A stretch of 64,000 nucleotides of DNA, taken from contig VRUI01000008.1 of NCBI GenBank assembly GCA_019456225.1, positions 31,254-95,253 on the forward strand, read 5' to 3'. A model generated the notes under the pieces. That model made no database searches, was not told where the DNA came from, and worked only from the letters and a program-made list of their open reading frames with translations. This DNA is from Planctomycetota bacterium (lineage in GTDB: Bacteria > Planctomycetota > Phycisphaerae > Sedimentisphaerales > Anaerohalosphaeraceae). How positions within the stretch are numbered: position 1 is the first letter of the stretch; the number at the start of each line of letters is the position of its first letter. Positions 34,540 to 44,520 of this stretch are shown here, in pieces. Made by a program: the position numbers and the translations under genes.

Positions 34540-35675
34540 ACCGGCGCCGAAAGCCGCTTAGGAGCAATTATTTGCTTACTTCCCGGCTTTCCATAATGAT
34601 AATTCAACTCAGAGCCCAACCTTCCTGCCCTTGAAGCGTTTCCAAGCAGCGAGTCATGCTCATTGCCAAGCGACACGAGAGAACGCGGGTTGGAATTACT
34701 TACTAATCGCTTGATTTGGTTTTGATTTTGCCCAAGCAATTTAGAAATCGAGGTTTGTTCGACATCGGCAAGTACAAAGGCAAGCTGAGCCTTCTGAGAA
34801 GCATCCAGCGTCTGAATGCCAAGAATATAACGCTGCATCACATAAGAATACAACTGTCCAAAACGCCTGGCAATTTCAGCGATTTCTTTTTTGCTGCCGG
34901 TTTTGCCGGATTTAATACTTCGAGCAAGAGAGTTAAGCAATCCCGCGTCCATAAGCTCAAACTTCACCTTCCACGCGGCATACAATTCAATACGCACATC
35001 GGCAATACGAACAAGCAAAGCATCGGCCTGGGGGGTATCAAGTGCATCGGCAAAACCAACAATAAGGTTAAGGATCTCAGGGAGTGTCTTGTCATTGATC
35101 ATCTTTTCAAATTTCGATAAGATCTGCTTAACCAGTTTGGGATCGCCTATCACTTTTGATTTCAGTTGAGATGATATCGCACTGTTAGCGACAGAACTGA
35201 CCGCCCAATACCTCACCGCCGCGTTTTCATCGTCAACCATAGACATGCCGACAGGAGCAAGCTCCATACTTTCAACCTGTGTAAGAAGGATAAGCAGATT
35301 AAGTTTCAACTGGATCTTACGCGATTGATCACTTACCCCGGCAACATTTGCCAGTGCCGGTTGAAGGCCTTTCTTTAGCGCCGACGAAAAAGCCAGAGAA
35401 TACTGGGTGGGCTTTTTCTTGATGGACCGCGAAACTATCTCGCCCCGGATTTCAGCCATTTCCTTAAAATCCACAGCATTGACCAGTTCGTTCAGGGATA
35501 TGGAGATAAACTTGTCGATAACTTTCTTATCGCTGGCAATAATTTTACCGCCTGCAGACTTGGCTTTTCGAAAAACCACATCGATCTCACGCGAGTCAGC
35601 CGCCAAAACCACCGAATTTGTGCAAAAAACAACCGCCAGAACAATAAAAACAAAATAAAATCGCTTTTTAGCCAT
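34524..35675 (-). CDS. Exported helical-repeat protein of unknown function
   Basis: From ATG 35675 the ~383-residue protein has a signal peptide (FYFVFIVLAVVFCTNSVVLA) and an almost all-helical body. The stretch NAAVRYWAVSSVANSAI is HEAT-like. The C-terminal ~60 residues are low in hydrophobics. An earlier in-frame ATG at 35744 would place the signal internally. I do not recognise a functional family. The last residues fall in a 7-nt repeat. Confidence 0.78.
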   Translation of the reverse strand: MAKKRFYFVFIVLAVVFCTNSVVLAADSREIDVVFRKAKSAGGKIIASDKKVIDKFISISLNELVNAVDFKEMAEIRGEIVSRSIKKKPTQYSLAFSSALKKGLQPALANVAGVSDQSRKIQLKLNLLILLTQVESMELAPVGMSMVDDENAAVRYWAVSSVANSAISSQLKSKVIGDPKLVKQILSKFEKMINDKTLPEILNLIVGFADALDTPQADALLVRIADVRIELYAAWKVKFELMDAGLLNSLARSIKSGKTGSKKEIAEIARRFGQLYSYVMQRYILGIQTLDASQKAQLAFVLADVEQTSISKLLGQNQNQIKRLVSNSNPRSLVSLGNEHDSLLGNASRAGRLGSELNYHYGKPGSKQIIAPKRLSAPVISDK

Positions 35676-35893
35676 CTGTAGTAAATCCCAAAAAAAAACG
35701 TTCATATACGAATAAACACGATTATATAATACCCAAATACACATAAAATGTCAAGGAATTAAAAAAACAGCGAAGCCGCCAAACGCCCTCACCGACAAGT
35801 CAACATTCCTAACCCACAAAACTTTTCCACCAGATAAGCGCGCTATGTCCCAGAGTGATATTTTGGGTCAACATATACTATTGGCCCCATAAG

Positions 35894-37144
35894 TCACTTT
35901 GTCTTATTCTTTTTGCTGTTCTTATTCTTATTCTTTTTCCTGTTTTTGATCCCTTCAAGAGTTGCCTGGGCCTTTTCCATCGTAATTGCCGTTGCAATGT
36001 AGTCACTGTTTAGACTGCCTTTGGTTTTACTGATTTCAAGGCGATCTATTACCACTCCCTTGTCATCTATTACCTTCAGCGTCAGCTTGTTACCATCGAT
36101 CTCGAAAAGACAAAAATGAAGACAGTCCGCCATTTTTGCCAGTATATCACTTTCTGCCAACTTGTAATTCGGTGCCCCGCCGCCGCCTGATGTTATATGC
36201 GTAACATAGGACCCCGCCGAACCCTTCTGCGGTGCGACCGGGAAAAAACGCTCATATATATGCGAATGACCGGTGATAACAAAATCGACCCCGGCCCTGG
36301 AAACAGCCGGCAGTGCTTTCGGGTATCCCCACGCAGAAGAATGCCCGCCGACATTGAGGCTTGGTATATGATAGGTCACAAATTTCCATACACTTTCACT
36401 TGCCTTAATGTTTTTCGCAAGAACATCAAGCCCTTTGTCCGTATTTGTAGTAAGATTGTCCAGGCAGTAGTAATACAGCGAACCTACTTGAAAACCATAG
36501 TTATTGCTTTCGCCTTTGGGAACAAAAAGACGCTTGAAGTATTTCTGCTTACTTAGATCATGGTTGCCCTGAGTGGCATAGATAGGCGTCGACTCGCCAA
36601 GCCCTTTGATCGGACCGAAGAACTGGCTGTCCCATTGTTCGTATTTGCTGCCACTGCTGACAAGGTCACCGGATACAACGACAAAGAGAGGTTTGGTCTT
36701 AATAATCTGCTCGACAACCCTGCGATGCCTGTCGGGTTTGGTGCGAGTATCGCCATAAACAACAAAATGAAATTTATTCAATTTCGTCGGGATGGTTTTC
36801 AATTTATGTTCTTTTGCCGCCACCTCAGGAGCCGTAATTCGATACGTATAAGACCTGCCTGCCTGCAATCCTGTAAGGATCGCCTGGTGTATATAGACAT
36901 CTTTGCCTTTGATGTCATCGACAACGTCAACGCTCGTAGAAAACTTGCCAACCAAAGCGACAGTACCCTTAACAGCAATACTACCGGCGCCTTTGCTATC
37001 GGTCTCGAACATCACAACCGCCTTGTTCTGGCCGACCCGAAGAAGCACCGGCCCCTTGGTTATCGCCGCAGTAGATACCGCGGTAACAAACAAAAATAAA
37101 ACTACCAAACTCTGACATTTCAAATTCAAACGTTTACAAAACAT
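35894..37144 (-). CDS. Exported metallophosphoesterase, purple-acid-phosphatase-like
   Basis: The ~416-residue protein has a signal peptide (SLVVLFLFVTAVSTA), an N-terminal beta domain (KGPVLLRVGQNKAVVMFETD) as in purple acid phosphatases, and calcineurin-type metal motifs: GDTR, VVSGDLV, TQGNHD, TYHIPS and TGHSHIYER. It should hydrolyse phosphate esters outside the cytoplasm. A Lys/Asn-rich tail ends the protein. I start at ATG 37144 (AAAGG 10 nt upstream), not the in-frame TTG 37162. It follows the sulfatase by 26 nt. Confidence 0.9.
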   Translation of the reverse strand: MFCKRLNLKCQSLVVLFLFVTAVSTAAITKGPVLLRVGQNKAVVMFETDSKGAGSIAVKGTVALVGKFSTSVDVVDDIKGKDVYIHQAILTGLQAGRSYTYRITAPEVAAKEHKLKTIPTKLNKFHFVVYGDTRTKPDRHRRVVEQIIKTKPLFVVVSGDLVSSGSKYEQWDSQFFGPIKGLGESTPIYATQGNHDLSKQKYFKRLFVPKGESNNYGFQVGSLYYYCLDNLTTNTDKGLDVLAKNIKASESVWKFVTYHIPSLNVGGHSSAWGYPKALPAVSRAGVDFVITGHSHIYERFFPVAPQKGSAGSYVTHITSGGGGAPNYKLAESDILAKMADCLHFCLFEIDGNKLTLKVIDDKGVVIDRLEISKTKGSLNSDYIATAITMEKAQATLEGIKNRKKNKNKNSKKNKTK

Positions 37145-37170
37145 AATCCCATAACCTTTCAAAAAATTTA

Positions 37171-38574
37171 TTAACGCGGCATTGACTTATGCCAATTAGT
37201 AACCTGACTTATCAGTTTTTTAACGATATCATGCTCTTGACCTGCCAGGTCGTTGGATTCACCGGCATCGACGATAACGTCATAAAGCTGCGGTCTACCG
37301 CCGTCAAAGTCACAAAGCAGCTTCCATTTACCGCTCCGTACCGCCAGGTCCGGCAGTTGCTTATACCCATAGAAATTTTTGCGGTCAGGCGGACGGCCAA
37401 AAAATATCGGTTTTTCCCGCCCGGCCCTGGACCTACCTAAAATAGTATCAAGAACATCCTCGCCGTCATACTCAGCGGCGGCAGGTTTTTGAGCACCAGC
37501 CAATTTCACTAAAGAAGGAACCAGGTCGATCGCCGAGAAAACCGAAGTTTTATTCCGGGTACCGGCGGCATCGGCGGCCAGCATCGACGGCGCCCATACA
37601 ATTAGCGATGAACGCACACCGCCTTCATAAAGATTCGTCTTGCACCCTTTCAAAGGCCCTGCCTGTCCCGCTCCGGGTTCGTGCCCGTTATCCGAACAAA
37701 GCATGATAAGGGTATTATCCTTAAGCTTCTTATCATTGCGAATATAATCGAACAGAGACTTGAGTTGCTTATCCATCTCCTCCAGTACAGACAGATAAAG
37801 TCGGCGTTTACTTCCGTCACCCCATTTGCTTACCGGCGGAAAATACGGACTGTGCACATCATCAGGCCATACATTGACATAGAAAGGCTTCTTCGCGATC
37901 TTCGCCCTTGAGATAAATGCCTTCGCCGAATTAACAAAACCGCCCGTGATCTCAGACCGCTGCATCCACACAACCGGACCGCCAAGATGTTCGGCATCGC
38001 CCCATATACGACCGGCCTTATCCATCCCCGGCTTCATAATAAGCGGCAAAAGCTTGGGGCCCATACCTTCAAAATTCGTAAGCGACTCGTCAAAACCGTA
38101 TTCAGAAATCTCCGGCGCTTCTGCAACATCACGCTGTCCGCCCATATGCCACTTACCAAAATGACCGGTCATATAACCGGCCTGCTTAAGACTCCGCGCA
38201 AGCATCGGCGCCTTAGGATCAAGCCAATTATTGAGGCCTCGTTTCTTGTTTTGACTGCGGTGGGCCAGGTAAGACGTGATCTTCCAACGCTGCGGATACT
38301 GCCCCGTCGATATCGCCACACGCGAAGGAGAACAGATCGGCGAGTTGACATAGAACTGTTCAAAGGCAATTCCCTCAGCGGCTAAACGATCAATAGCAGG
38401 CGTCTTTGCATCAACATTACCAAAACACGAAAGGTCCGCCCAGCCCATATCGTCGATAAATACCATAATGATATTCGGCTTTTGTTTAGCCTGCCGCGAA
38501 TAAGCAAACTGCGAAAACATCGCAACCGCCAGCAATGCGATTACTAATATATGAAAAAAACGCTTACCCGTCAT
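37171..38574 (-). CDS. Exported sulfatase (FGly type), 467 aa
   Basis: The protein has a signal peptide (FFHILVIALLAVAMFSQFAYS), the metal-binding start PNIIMVFIDDMGWADL, and the maturation motif CSPSR with Cys81 expected to be converted to formylglycine. GHFGKWHMGG, LCSDNGHEPG and GKWKLL follow the S1 sulfatase plan. The substrate cannot be read from sequence; secreted sulfatases of this type usually act on sulfated polysaccharides. It is 18 nt from a second sulfatase gene. Confidence 0.95.
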   Translation of the reverse strand: MTGKRFFHILVIALLAVAMFSQFAYSRQAKQKPNIIMVFIDDMGWADLSCFGNVDAKTPAIDRLAAEGIAFEQFYVNSPICSPSRVAISTGQYPQRWKITSYLAHRSQNKKRGLNNWLDPKAPMLARSLKQAGYMTGHFGKWHMGGQRDVAEAPEISEYGFDESLTNFEGMGPKLLPLIMKPGMDKAGRIWGDAEHLGGPVVWMQRSEITGGFVNSAKAFISRAKIAKKPFYVNVWPDDVHSPYFPPVSKWGDGSKRRLYLSVLEEMDKQLKSLFDYIRNDKKLKDNTLIMLCSDNGHEPGAGQAGPLKGCKTNLYEGGVRSSLIVWAPSMLAADAAGTRNKTSVFSAIDLVPSLVKLAGAQKPAAAEYDGEDVLDTILGRSRAGREKPIFFGRPPDRKNFYGYKQLPDLAVRSGKWKLLCDFDGGRPQLYDVIVDAGESNDLAGQEHDIVKKLISQVTNWHKSMPR

Positions 38575-38592
38575 AGCTATCTCGCTTAAGAA

Positions 38593-40338
38593 TTATTTTT
38601 TATTCCTTGTTTTTTTGCCTGTTGCTCTCTTGTTCTTCTTTTTTGCATTCGGCCAGGGGATTACATTTGCCCTCTTGGCATAGACATTCCACATTTCGGC
38701 CATTTCACCGGTTCGCTTTGGATCTTTCCCTGAAAGATCATGCAATTCACTGCGGTCGGCGTCGATGTCGTAAAGTTCCCATTTGCCTTTTTTGCCTTTT
38801 GCGACGAGCTTCCACTTGCCGGCACGAACTGCACGATTACCCTCATGCTCCCAGTAAATCGCCTCGCGTTCGATCCGTTTACCGGCAAAGACCGGCAAAA
38901 GACTCTTACCCTCCATCGGCTTAATCTTTTTCCCTTTATACTTTTTCGGATACTTCGCCGCAGCTACGTCAACACACGTCGCCATAATATCGATCAGGTG
39001 CCCCGGCTGATGGCGAAGCTCGTTCTTTGCCTTAATCCCCTTTGGCCATGAAACCACCAGCGGCGTAGATATCCCGCCTTCATGCACCCAATGCTTATAC
39101 AGACGGAACGGAACATTGGAAACATTCGCCCAGTTCCTGCCGTAAGCGATATACGTATCTGCAGGGCCGGGCATTACACGGCCTGTGCGAACCGGCCAGC
39201 CGTCACGAGTCTGCTTTGGACGTGAACCAGAGTAAAACTGCTCGCCAGCCGGGACCGGGTCAAACGATGGTTTATCCTTACGAGGATTGGGCTTATCTCC
39301 CCTGCCGATGCCTTCTGCGCACCCGCCGTTATCCTGCATGAAAAGAATAAGCGTATTATCAAACTCACCCTTTTCCTTGAGGCTCTTAACGATTCTGCCA
39401 ATCCCCTGGTCCATATTATCAACCATCGCCGCATAAACTTCCATGCAAGCCGACTCCCACTTCTTATCCTTAACCTTCGACCAGTCACCGGCACGCGGGC
39501 TAATCTCGGCATCGGGTTTGATCACGCCAATGTCTTTCATCTTCTTGAACCTGTCCTTATAAACCGGATCGTACCCGCCATCATACTTACCCTTATACTT
39601 AGCAATATCACGCTCTCTCGCATGCATCGGCCAGTGAGCGGCGGTATAAGCGACATACATAAAGAACGGCTGATCGCTCTTGTGCTCTTTGATATACTTG
39701 CAGGCGTTATCGCTGATAGCATCGGTGTAATAGTAAGTCTCTTTGGGCTGGTATTGCTTATCGGTTGGCACGGTGATCATCGTATTGTCACGGACAAGCG
39801 TAGAAGGGTCCCAGAAACTCCCGGATCCGCAAATTGTTCCATAGAACCTGTCAAAACCTCGCTGCATCGGCCAGTTAAACTTCGGACCGTCAACCTTGAT
39901 CCCGCCGGTAACATGCCACTTACCGGTCATATACGTAGAGTACCCCGACCCCTTAAGAGCCTCGGCAATAGTAACGCATTGCTTGTTAAGTTCGCCCCGA
40001 TACCCGTCAACACCCCTGTCATTGATCATGTGACCGACCCCGGCTTGGTGCGGATAAAGACCGCTAAGCAGACTGGCCCGAGTAGGACAGCAGCGGCCGG
40101 TATTATAGAATTGAGTAAACCGAAGCCCCCCGGCGGCAAGGCTGTCAAGGTTAGGCGTCTCGATCTCACTGCCGTAACAGCCGATATCCGAATACCCCAT
40201 ATCGTCGGACAAAATAACGATTATGTTGGGACGTTTAGTGCCGTTTTGTTCAGCACTAAAAGAAACACCCGCCAAAACCAAAAACAATATTAAACCAAAA
40301 AACAAAATTGAATTACGTCTAATCATCCCGGTCTCCAT
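38593..40338 (-). CDS. Exported arylsulfatase-like sulfatase, 581 aa
   Basis: After a signal peptide (SILFFGLILFLVLAGVSFSA) it reads PNIIVILSDDMGYSDIGCYG, then the FGly motif within RCCPTRAS (Cys83-x-Pro-x-Arg), SGLYPHQAGVGHM and MTGKWHVTG. The long form with DNGGCAEG and PLVVSWPKGI matches arylsulfatase A-type planctomycete enzymes. It ends in a Lys/Arg-rich tail. A 258-nt gap with a hairpin separates it from the upstream gene. Confidence 0.95.
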   Translation of the reverse strand: METGMIRRNSILFFGLILFLVLAGVSFSAEQNGTKRPNIIVILSDDMGYSDIGCYGSEIETPNLDSLAAGGLRFTQFYNTGRCCPTRASLLSGLYPHQAGVGHMINDRGVDGYRGELNKQCVTIAEALKGSGYSTYMTGKWHVTGGIKVDGPKFNWPMQRGFDRFYGTICGSGSFWDPSTLVRDNTMITVPTDKQYQPKETYYYTDAISDNACKYIKEHKSDQPFFMYVAYTAAHWPMHARERDIAKYKGKYDGGYDPVYKDRFKKMKDIGVIKPDAEISPRAGDWSKVKDKKWESACMEVYAAMVDNMDQGIGRIVKSLKEKGEFDNTLILFMQDNGGCAEGIGRGDKPNPRKDKPSFDPVPAGEQFYSGSRPKQTRDGWPVRTGRVMPGPADTYIAYGRNWANVSNVPFRLYKHWVHEGGISTPLVVSWPKGIKAKNELRHQPGHLIDIMATCVDVAAAKYPKKYKGKKIKPMEGKSLLPVFAGKRIEREAIYWEHEGNRAVRAGKWKLVAKGKKGKWELYDIDADRSELHDLSGKDPKRTGEMAEMWNVYAKRANVIPWPNAKKKNKRATGKKTRNKK

Positions 40339-40468
40339 AAAAAAATGATCATTTAAACAGCAACAAACGAATAAACGCTCATTATAAGGAAAATATTGCA
40401 GAAAATCAATAAATCCATCTGTTTAAACCGGGACAGTGAGCGAGATTATTTCGGAGCAATGTGCTGTT

Positions 40469-40503
40469 GGCATCCTGCCGACAGCTTCTGCGGGCAGGAT
40501 GCC
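40469..40503 (-). repeat. Intercistronic hairpin upstream of sulfatase gene
   Basis: GGCATCCTGCC at 40469-40479 and GGCAGGATGCC at 40493-40503 form a perfect 11-bp stem with a 13-nt loop. No T-run follows in either direction, so a terminator is unlikely. Confidence 0.75.
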
Positions 40504-40596
40504 CGCAGTACGAACACCTGGGATATCGGGAATGACCGATCATTAAGCTGCCTATTGTGCCTAAAATCGCCTTACCACCTTAAGCTCAACCTGAAC

Positions 40597-42693
40597 TTAT
40601 CGCAGCAGCAAGCAGGCAATTTCATTTTCAGACCGAATATAGAGGCGATCACCGATCATCGCCGGCGACGACCATAGTTCCGTCTCGAAGTCGTCTTTAG
40701 ATTTTATTACGGTAAGTGTTTTTAGTTTGTAGCCAGGTTTTGGCCGAGCCGGCGCGATAGCGATTTTGCCATTCTTGATAAGGATCAAAACTACCCCGTC
40801 ACCGGCAATGAAATTCGCATGGTCGCAAAACCCCTCATCATCGTTATGCCAGACCGTCTTGAGATCATTCTTGATATCCAGACAGAACATTCCAGCCGGG
40901 CTGGCAATCCACACTGTTTCTCCGGAAACAACGGGCGAAGCGGTATCAGGTACGGCATCTTCATTGATCGCCGTAATCTTTTTATTGATCGTTCCGTCCG
41001 GATTGAATCTATACAGGCGGGTGCCGTTGTTTTCGGTAGCCGCTAACAATCTCTCGCCGATTTTTACGGGCACCGGCACATTAAAATCGTTGCCCTCTTC
41101 AGGTCGAAGCTCCCACAATCTCTTGCCGGTAGCAATATCCCACCCGCCAAGCGTCTCGCTGTCATAGCCGATGATCTGCCTCTTACCGGAAAAGGTCGCC
41201 GCGATCAAATTGCCGTAACCCTGCAAACGACCCGGAGTTTTCCAGATAACATCACCGCTGTCAACATCCAGAGCCGCCAGAAATGCCGATGGAGAATTCG
41301 GCATTACAATTATTTTGTCGTCAACGATCAACGGCGTCGCGCAATAACCCCAGGTCGGCAGTTCGCCTTTGAACTTTTCCAGAATATTGCACTTCCATAC
41401 AGGTGTTCCATCGGTGAGGTTAACACAATTAAGATGACCCAATGCACCGAGCAAATAAACCTTATCGTCATAAATAACCGCCGTCGCCCGCGGAGCACTG
41501 GTATAGTCCATCTCCGCCTGGGCCGGGTAACTGACATCCCAGACCTTATGTCCGTCTTTAGCGTCGAAACAAAACCACGTATCGACTTTACCACCATCGG
41601 TCTTATCCGAGACGATAACATACTTTTCAGTCGCCGAGACACCGCCAAGGCTTTGCCCCTGGAGTTTCTTCTTCCAAAGAAACTTAACAGAGCCCGGCAA
41701 TTTTTTCGGAACAGATTTACTATAAAAGTTGCGAGCCGTACCACCGCCGAAATCAACCCAGCCGGTATTGGTTACTCTTTTGCCTTTTGGCTTTTTTGTA
41801 GTCGAAGCGGTTTCAATACCAAGCGGAGTCTTAACTAACGCTTTGGTCGGTTCAACAAATCCCTTTTTACTCTCAAGTACCTTGAGCATTTTCTTTTCTT
41901 CGACCATATCGAAAAGAGCTTCCTGCACGGTGGTTAAAGCGGGAAAATCAATGTGTTCCGCTGCATAAACCCCAACAAAAGGCACCGGTTTAGTCTCGGC
42001 AATAATTCGCAGGGCCCCCTTTTCAAGAGTCTGACACCCATACATCAGGGGGAGGGCATAGTTCGAGATCACCGCGGCGTCCGCCTTGCCGCTGGCCACT
42101 TCTTTTGCAGCGGCAAAACAGTCCGGACTGATCTGCGGTTTTTTAATTTTAACACCTGCCTTTTGAACGAGTTTGATCGCGGCATAATATTTCTCGTCAC
42201 AATCGGCAGGCCCAAACAGGATCTTTTTCCCCTTAAGGTCTGAAACTTTTTTAGCCGGATCGTCTTTTCGAACAACGACAAGCCCGGTCAAAGTGGTGAG
42301 CCCCTCTTTACCGGTGAGCATCGCAATATTGGTCAGATTGTAATCATTTTTACTGTCGTCAAATTCGATCACGCTTCTTTTACCGATAATGAAATCCGGC
42401 ATACGATCGATCTTGATTTTGGCGTCGGCGATATCGTTGCAGAAAACCACTTTCACCGAGCATGAAATGCGGAACGCCAGGTAGGAAGATAACTCTTTGT
42501 AATCACGCTGAGCAAAACCGTTAATGCACTTGCAGGCATTCTCCTCGGCTAGCGGATCCATAACCGCGACATAAACCATGCCGTCCGGAGTGGAAAATTC
42601 ACCCGGCATTGAGTCGCCTTCTGACTCGCTATAACACGGTGCACTCAGGGACAAAAGAAACAAAATAATGAGTAAAAAAACTCTCATACGCAT
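40597..42693 (-). CDS. Fusion of PhnD-like binding domain and PQQ-like beta-propeller
   Basis: The 698-residue exported protein has a signal peptide (FLLIILFLLSLSAPCYS). Residues ~35-300 resemble PhnD/periplasmic binding proteins (FRISCSVKVVF, LTGLVVVRKDDPAKKVSDLKGKKILFG, AAAKEVASGKADAAVISNYA). Residues ~320-698 are a PQQ-enzyme-like propeller (WFCFDAKDGHKVWDVSYPAQ, DVDSGDVIWKTPGRL, DIATGKRLWELRPEEG). The propeller Trp repeats are structural; no quinone ligands are evident. A function is not known; the joined domains suggest ligand sensing on the cell surface. Confidence 0.83.
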   Translation of the reverse strand: MRMRVFLLIILFLLSLSAPCYSESEGDSMPGEFSTPDGMVYVAVMDPLAEENACKCINGFAQRDYKELSSYLAFRISCSVKVVFCNDIADAKIKIDRMPDFIIGKRSVIEFDDSKNDYNLTNIAMLTGKEGLTTLTGLVVVRKDDPAKKVSDLKGKKILFGPADCDEKYYAAIKLVQKAGVKIKKPQISPDCFAAAKEVASGKADAAVISNYALPLMYGCQTLEKGALRIIAETKPVPFVGVYAAEHIDFPALTTVQEALFDMVEEKKMLKVLESKKGFVEPTKALVKTPLGIETASTTKKPKGKRVTNTGWVDFGGGTARNFYSKSVPKKLPGSVKFLWKKKLQGQSLGGVSATEKYVIVSDKTDGGKVDTWFCFDAKDGHKVWDVSYPAQAEMDYTSAPRATAVIYDDKVYLLGALGHLNCVNLTDGTPVWKCNILEKFKGELPTWGYCATPLIVDDKIIVMPNSPSAFLAALDVDSGDVIWKTPGRLQGYGNLIAATFSGKRQIIGYDSETLGGWDIATGKRLWELRPEEGNDFNVPVPVKIGERLLAATENNGTRLYRFNPDGTINKKITAINEDAVPDTASPVVSGETVWIASPAGMFCLDIKNDLKTVWHNDDEGFCDHANFIAGDGVVLILIKNGKIAIAPARPKPGYKLKTLTVIKSKDDFETELWSSPAMIGDRLYIRSENEIACLLLR

Positions 42694-42726
42694 GGTCTAT
42701 TTTCTCGGCTGGCCGTTGTTTGATTA

Positions 42727-44478
42727 TTATTTTTTGGTAGTTTTGGGAGTTATCGGCATACAGCGAATGATACTGCGTTTGGTATCAAGCATGTATGCCT
42801 TGTCGCCTTTGGAGTTGATCGCTATCGAAACACGAACGCAGCCGCGAATGCCGCTGACCTTGCCTAATAACTCAAAACTCTTGCCGTCAGCCGAAAATCT
42901 CTTTACACAGCAATTGCCGGACTCGGAAGCATAGAGGTCACCTTTCTTATCGAAGCAAACATTTTTCGGCTCGCAGCACCCGTTAAAGCCCTTTTCAACC
43001 GATTTGCCTTTTTCGCCCATTTCCAAAACCAGTTTTCCCTGGCGGTCGTATTTATTGATCCTGAACTTGGTATTGGCAGCAGCATAAATATAATCGCCCC
43101 TGGCAGTAATGTCAAACTGGCCGCAGCATCCGCTAAGTTTTGTGACAATAACCTTCTGCTGCTGGAGTTTGTCGGTCATCCGTAAAATAGCAAAACCGGT
43201 ACGTTCTCTGATCGCGGCAAATATCTCATTTTTCGTAAATCCAATTCCGCTTGCGGCAGACCCGGCCATATCACTCTGGCAGGTCACCTTGCCGCTCTTA
43301 TCAAGTATCGCGATTTTCCCGGGCCCTGCCACGATCACGGTTCCATCGGCCTTACAGTCAATCGCCTGTGGTGCGAACTCAAGATTCCATGTATCCAGCA
43401 GCTTATCTTCAGGACTAATCTTGCGGATCACCTTATCATGCTCATCGCATGCGAGGATATTATCCTGCGGGTCCAGACAGTAGTTTGACAATTTTTTGCA
43501 TTTCGTCTCGGCGTTCTTGGCAATATTGTCGGGCGCATCCCAGTCATCAATAAAACGCTTTACCTTGAGAATTGCAGGTTTACCCTGCTTCAGTGAGAGA
43601 GCCTGGTTGCCGCTCCAAAAGTTAACGTTTGTCCCGGACGACGAATACCACGATGCGGTCAAAGTTGTTCCCTGGCAGGCATTTTTAATTTCAAAAACAC
43701 CATTCTCATCGGAAGTATAATTACCGCCCATTTTGTAAATGCTCGTATTATTAATTAAAAAGTTTGCCCTGAATCGTAACTTTGCAGCCGGTTTACCGTC
43801 GCCGGCAACAATTTTACCTTTGACATTAAAAGTTGGGACCAGTTTAACATTAAGACTGGCTGTCCCTTTTGTCACTTTAACAATTTTAGCTTCGGATTTA
43901 TCGGTGGAAACAACAAGAAGATCAAAATCACGATCTGCCGGGGCAGTATTGAAATCAAATACCCCATCATTGTTAGTGGTAATTGCTGCCATATTCTGAT
44001 CATAATATATTTTGGCACCTCCAGAAGGTTTACCCTGCCCGTCCAGAACGGTACCCGTCAGTTTATAGCTCGGGATTAGTTTTACTTTAAATTCAATGTC
44101 GTCCATACCCGGACCAACCTTAGTAAGATTGACATATCTGGCACGGTTTTTATCCATCCAGTAATAGTCGAAAATGACATCTATTGGAGTTTTTAAAGAC
44201 AGATACAGTCTCAATTTGGGCTTGTTCGGGATAGTCAGTTTGATGAGACCATCGTCATCGGTAACGACTACTTTTCTGGCAAGGCTTTTTCTATCTTGAT
44301 AGAGATTGAAATTATAAGGTATACCGGCGATCGGTTTGCCGGTATCGACATTGATTACTTTTGCGGTTACTTGAAATTCCTTAACTTCTTCCCCAAGGGC
44401 CTCTTTTTGAGTGAAACCTGCAAATACAAACAGGGCAATAACAATAGGTAACGCTCTCTTTAGTAAACTCGTGGCCAT
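42727..44478 (-). CDS. Exported protein with carboxypeptidase-regulatory-like domains and C-terminal propeller
   Basis: From ATG 44478 (AAGGAG upstream) the ~583-residue protein has a signal peptide (ALPIVIALFVFAGFTQKEAL). Three beta-sandwich repeats follow (TGKPIAGIPYNF, GQGKPSGGAKIYYDQN, GDGKPAAKLRFRANF), like carboxypeptidase-regulatory domains. The C-terminal half is an NHL-like propeller with repeated Cys pairs (SGCCGQFDI, NGCCEPKNVCFD, SGNCCVKRF). The cysteine pattern could bind metal or form disulfides. It is the first gene of the minus-strand run that contains the sulfatases. Confidence 0.8.
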   Translation of the reverse strand: MATSLLKRALPIVIALFVFAGFTQKEALGEEVKEFQVTAKVINVDTGKPIAGIPYNFNLYQDRKSLARKVVVTDDDGLIKLTIPNKPKLRLYLSLKTPIDVIFDYYWMDKNRARYVNLTKVGPGMDDIEFKVKLIPSYKLTGTVLDGQGKPSGGAKIYYDQNMAAITTNNDGVFDFNTAPADRDFDLLVVSTDKSEAKIVKVTKGTASLNVKLVPTFNVKGKIVAGDGKPAAKLRFRANFLINNTSIYKMGGNYTSDENGVFEIKNACQGTTLTASWYSSSGTNVNFWSGNQALSLKQGKPAILKVKRFIDDWDAPDNIAKNAETKCKKLSNYCLDPQDNILACDEHDKVIRKISPEDKLLDTWNLEFAPQAIDCKADGTVIVAGPGKIAILDKSGKVTCQSDMAGSAASGIGFTKNEIFAAIRERTGFAILRMTDKLQQQKVIVTKLSGCCGQFDITARGDYIYAAANTKFRINKYDRQGKLVLEMGEKGKSVEKGFNGCCEPKNVCFDKKGDLYASESGNCCVKRFSADGKSFELLGKVSGIRGCVRVSIAINSKGDKAYMLDTKRSIIRCMPITPKTTKK

Positions 44479-44520
44479 TGTGCATCTCCTTATACTTAAG
44501 TTAATAAATAATAACACCTG

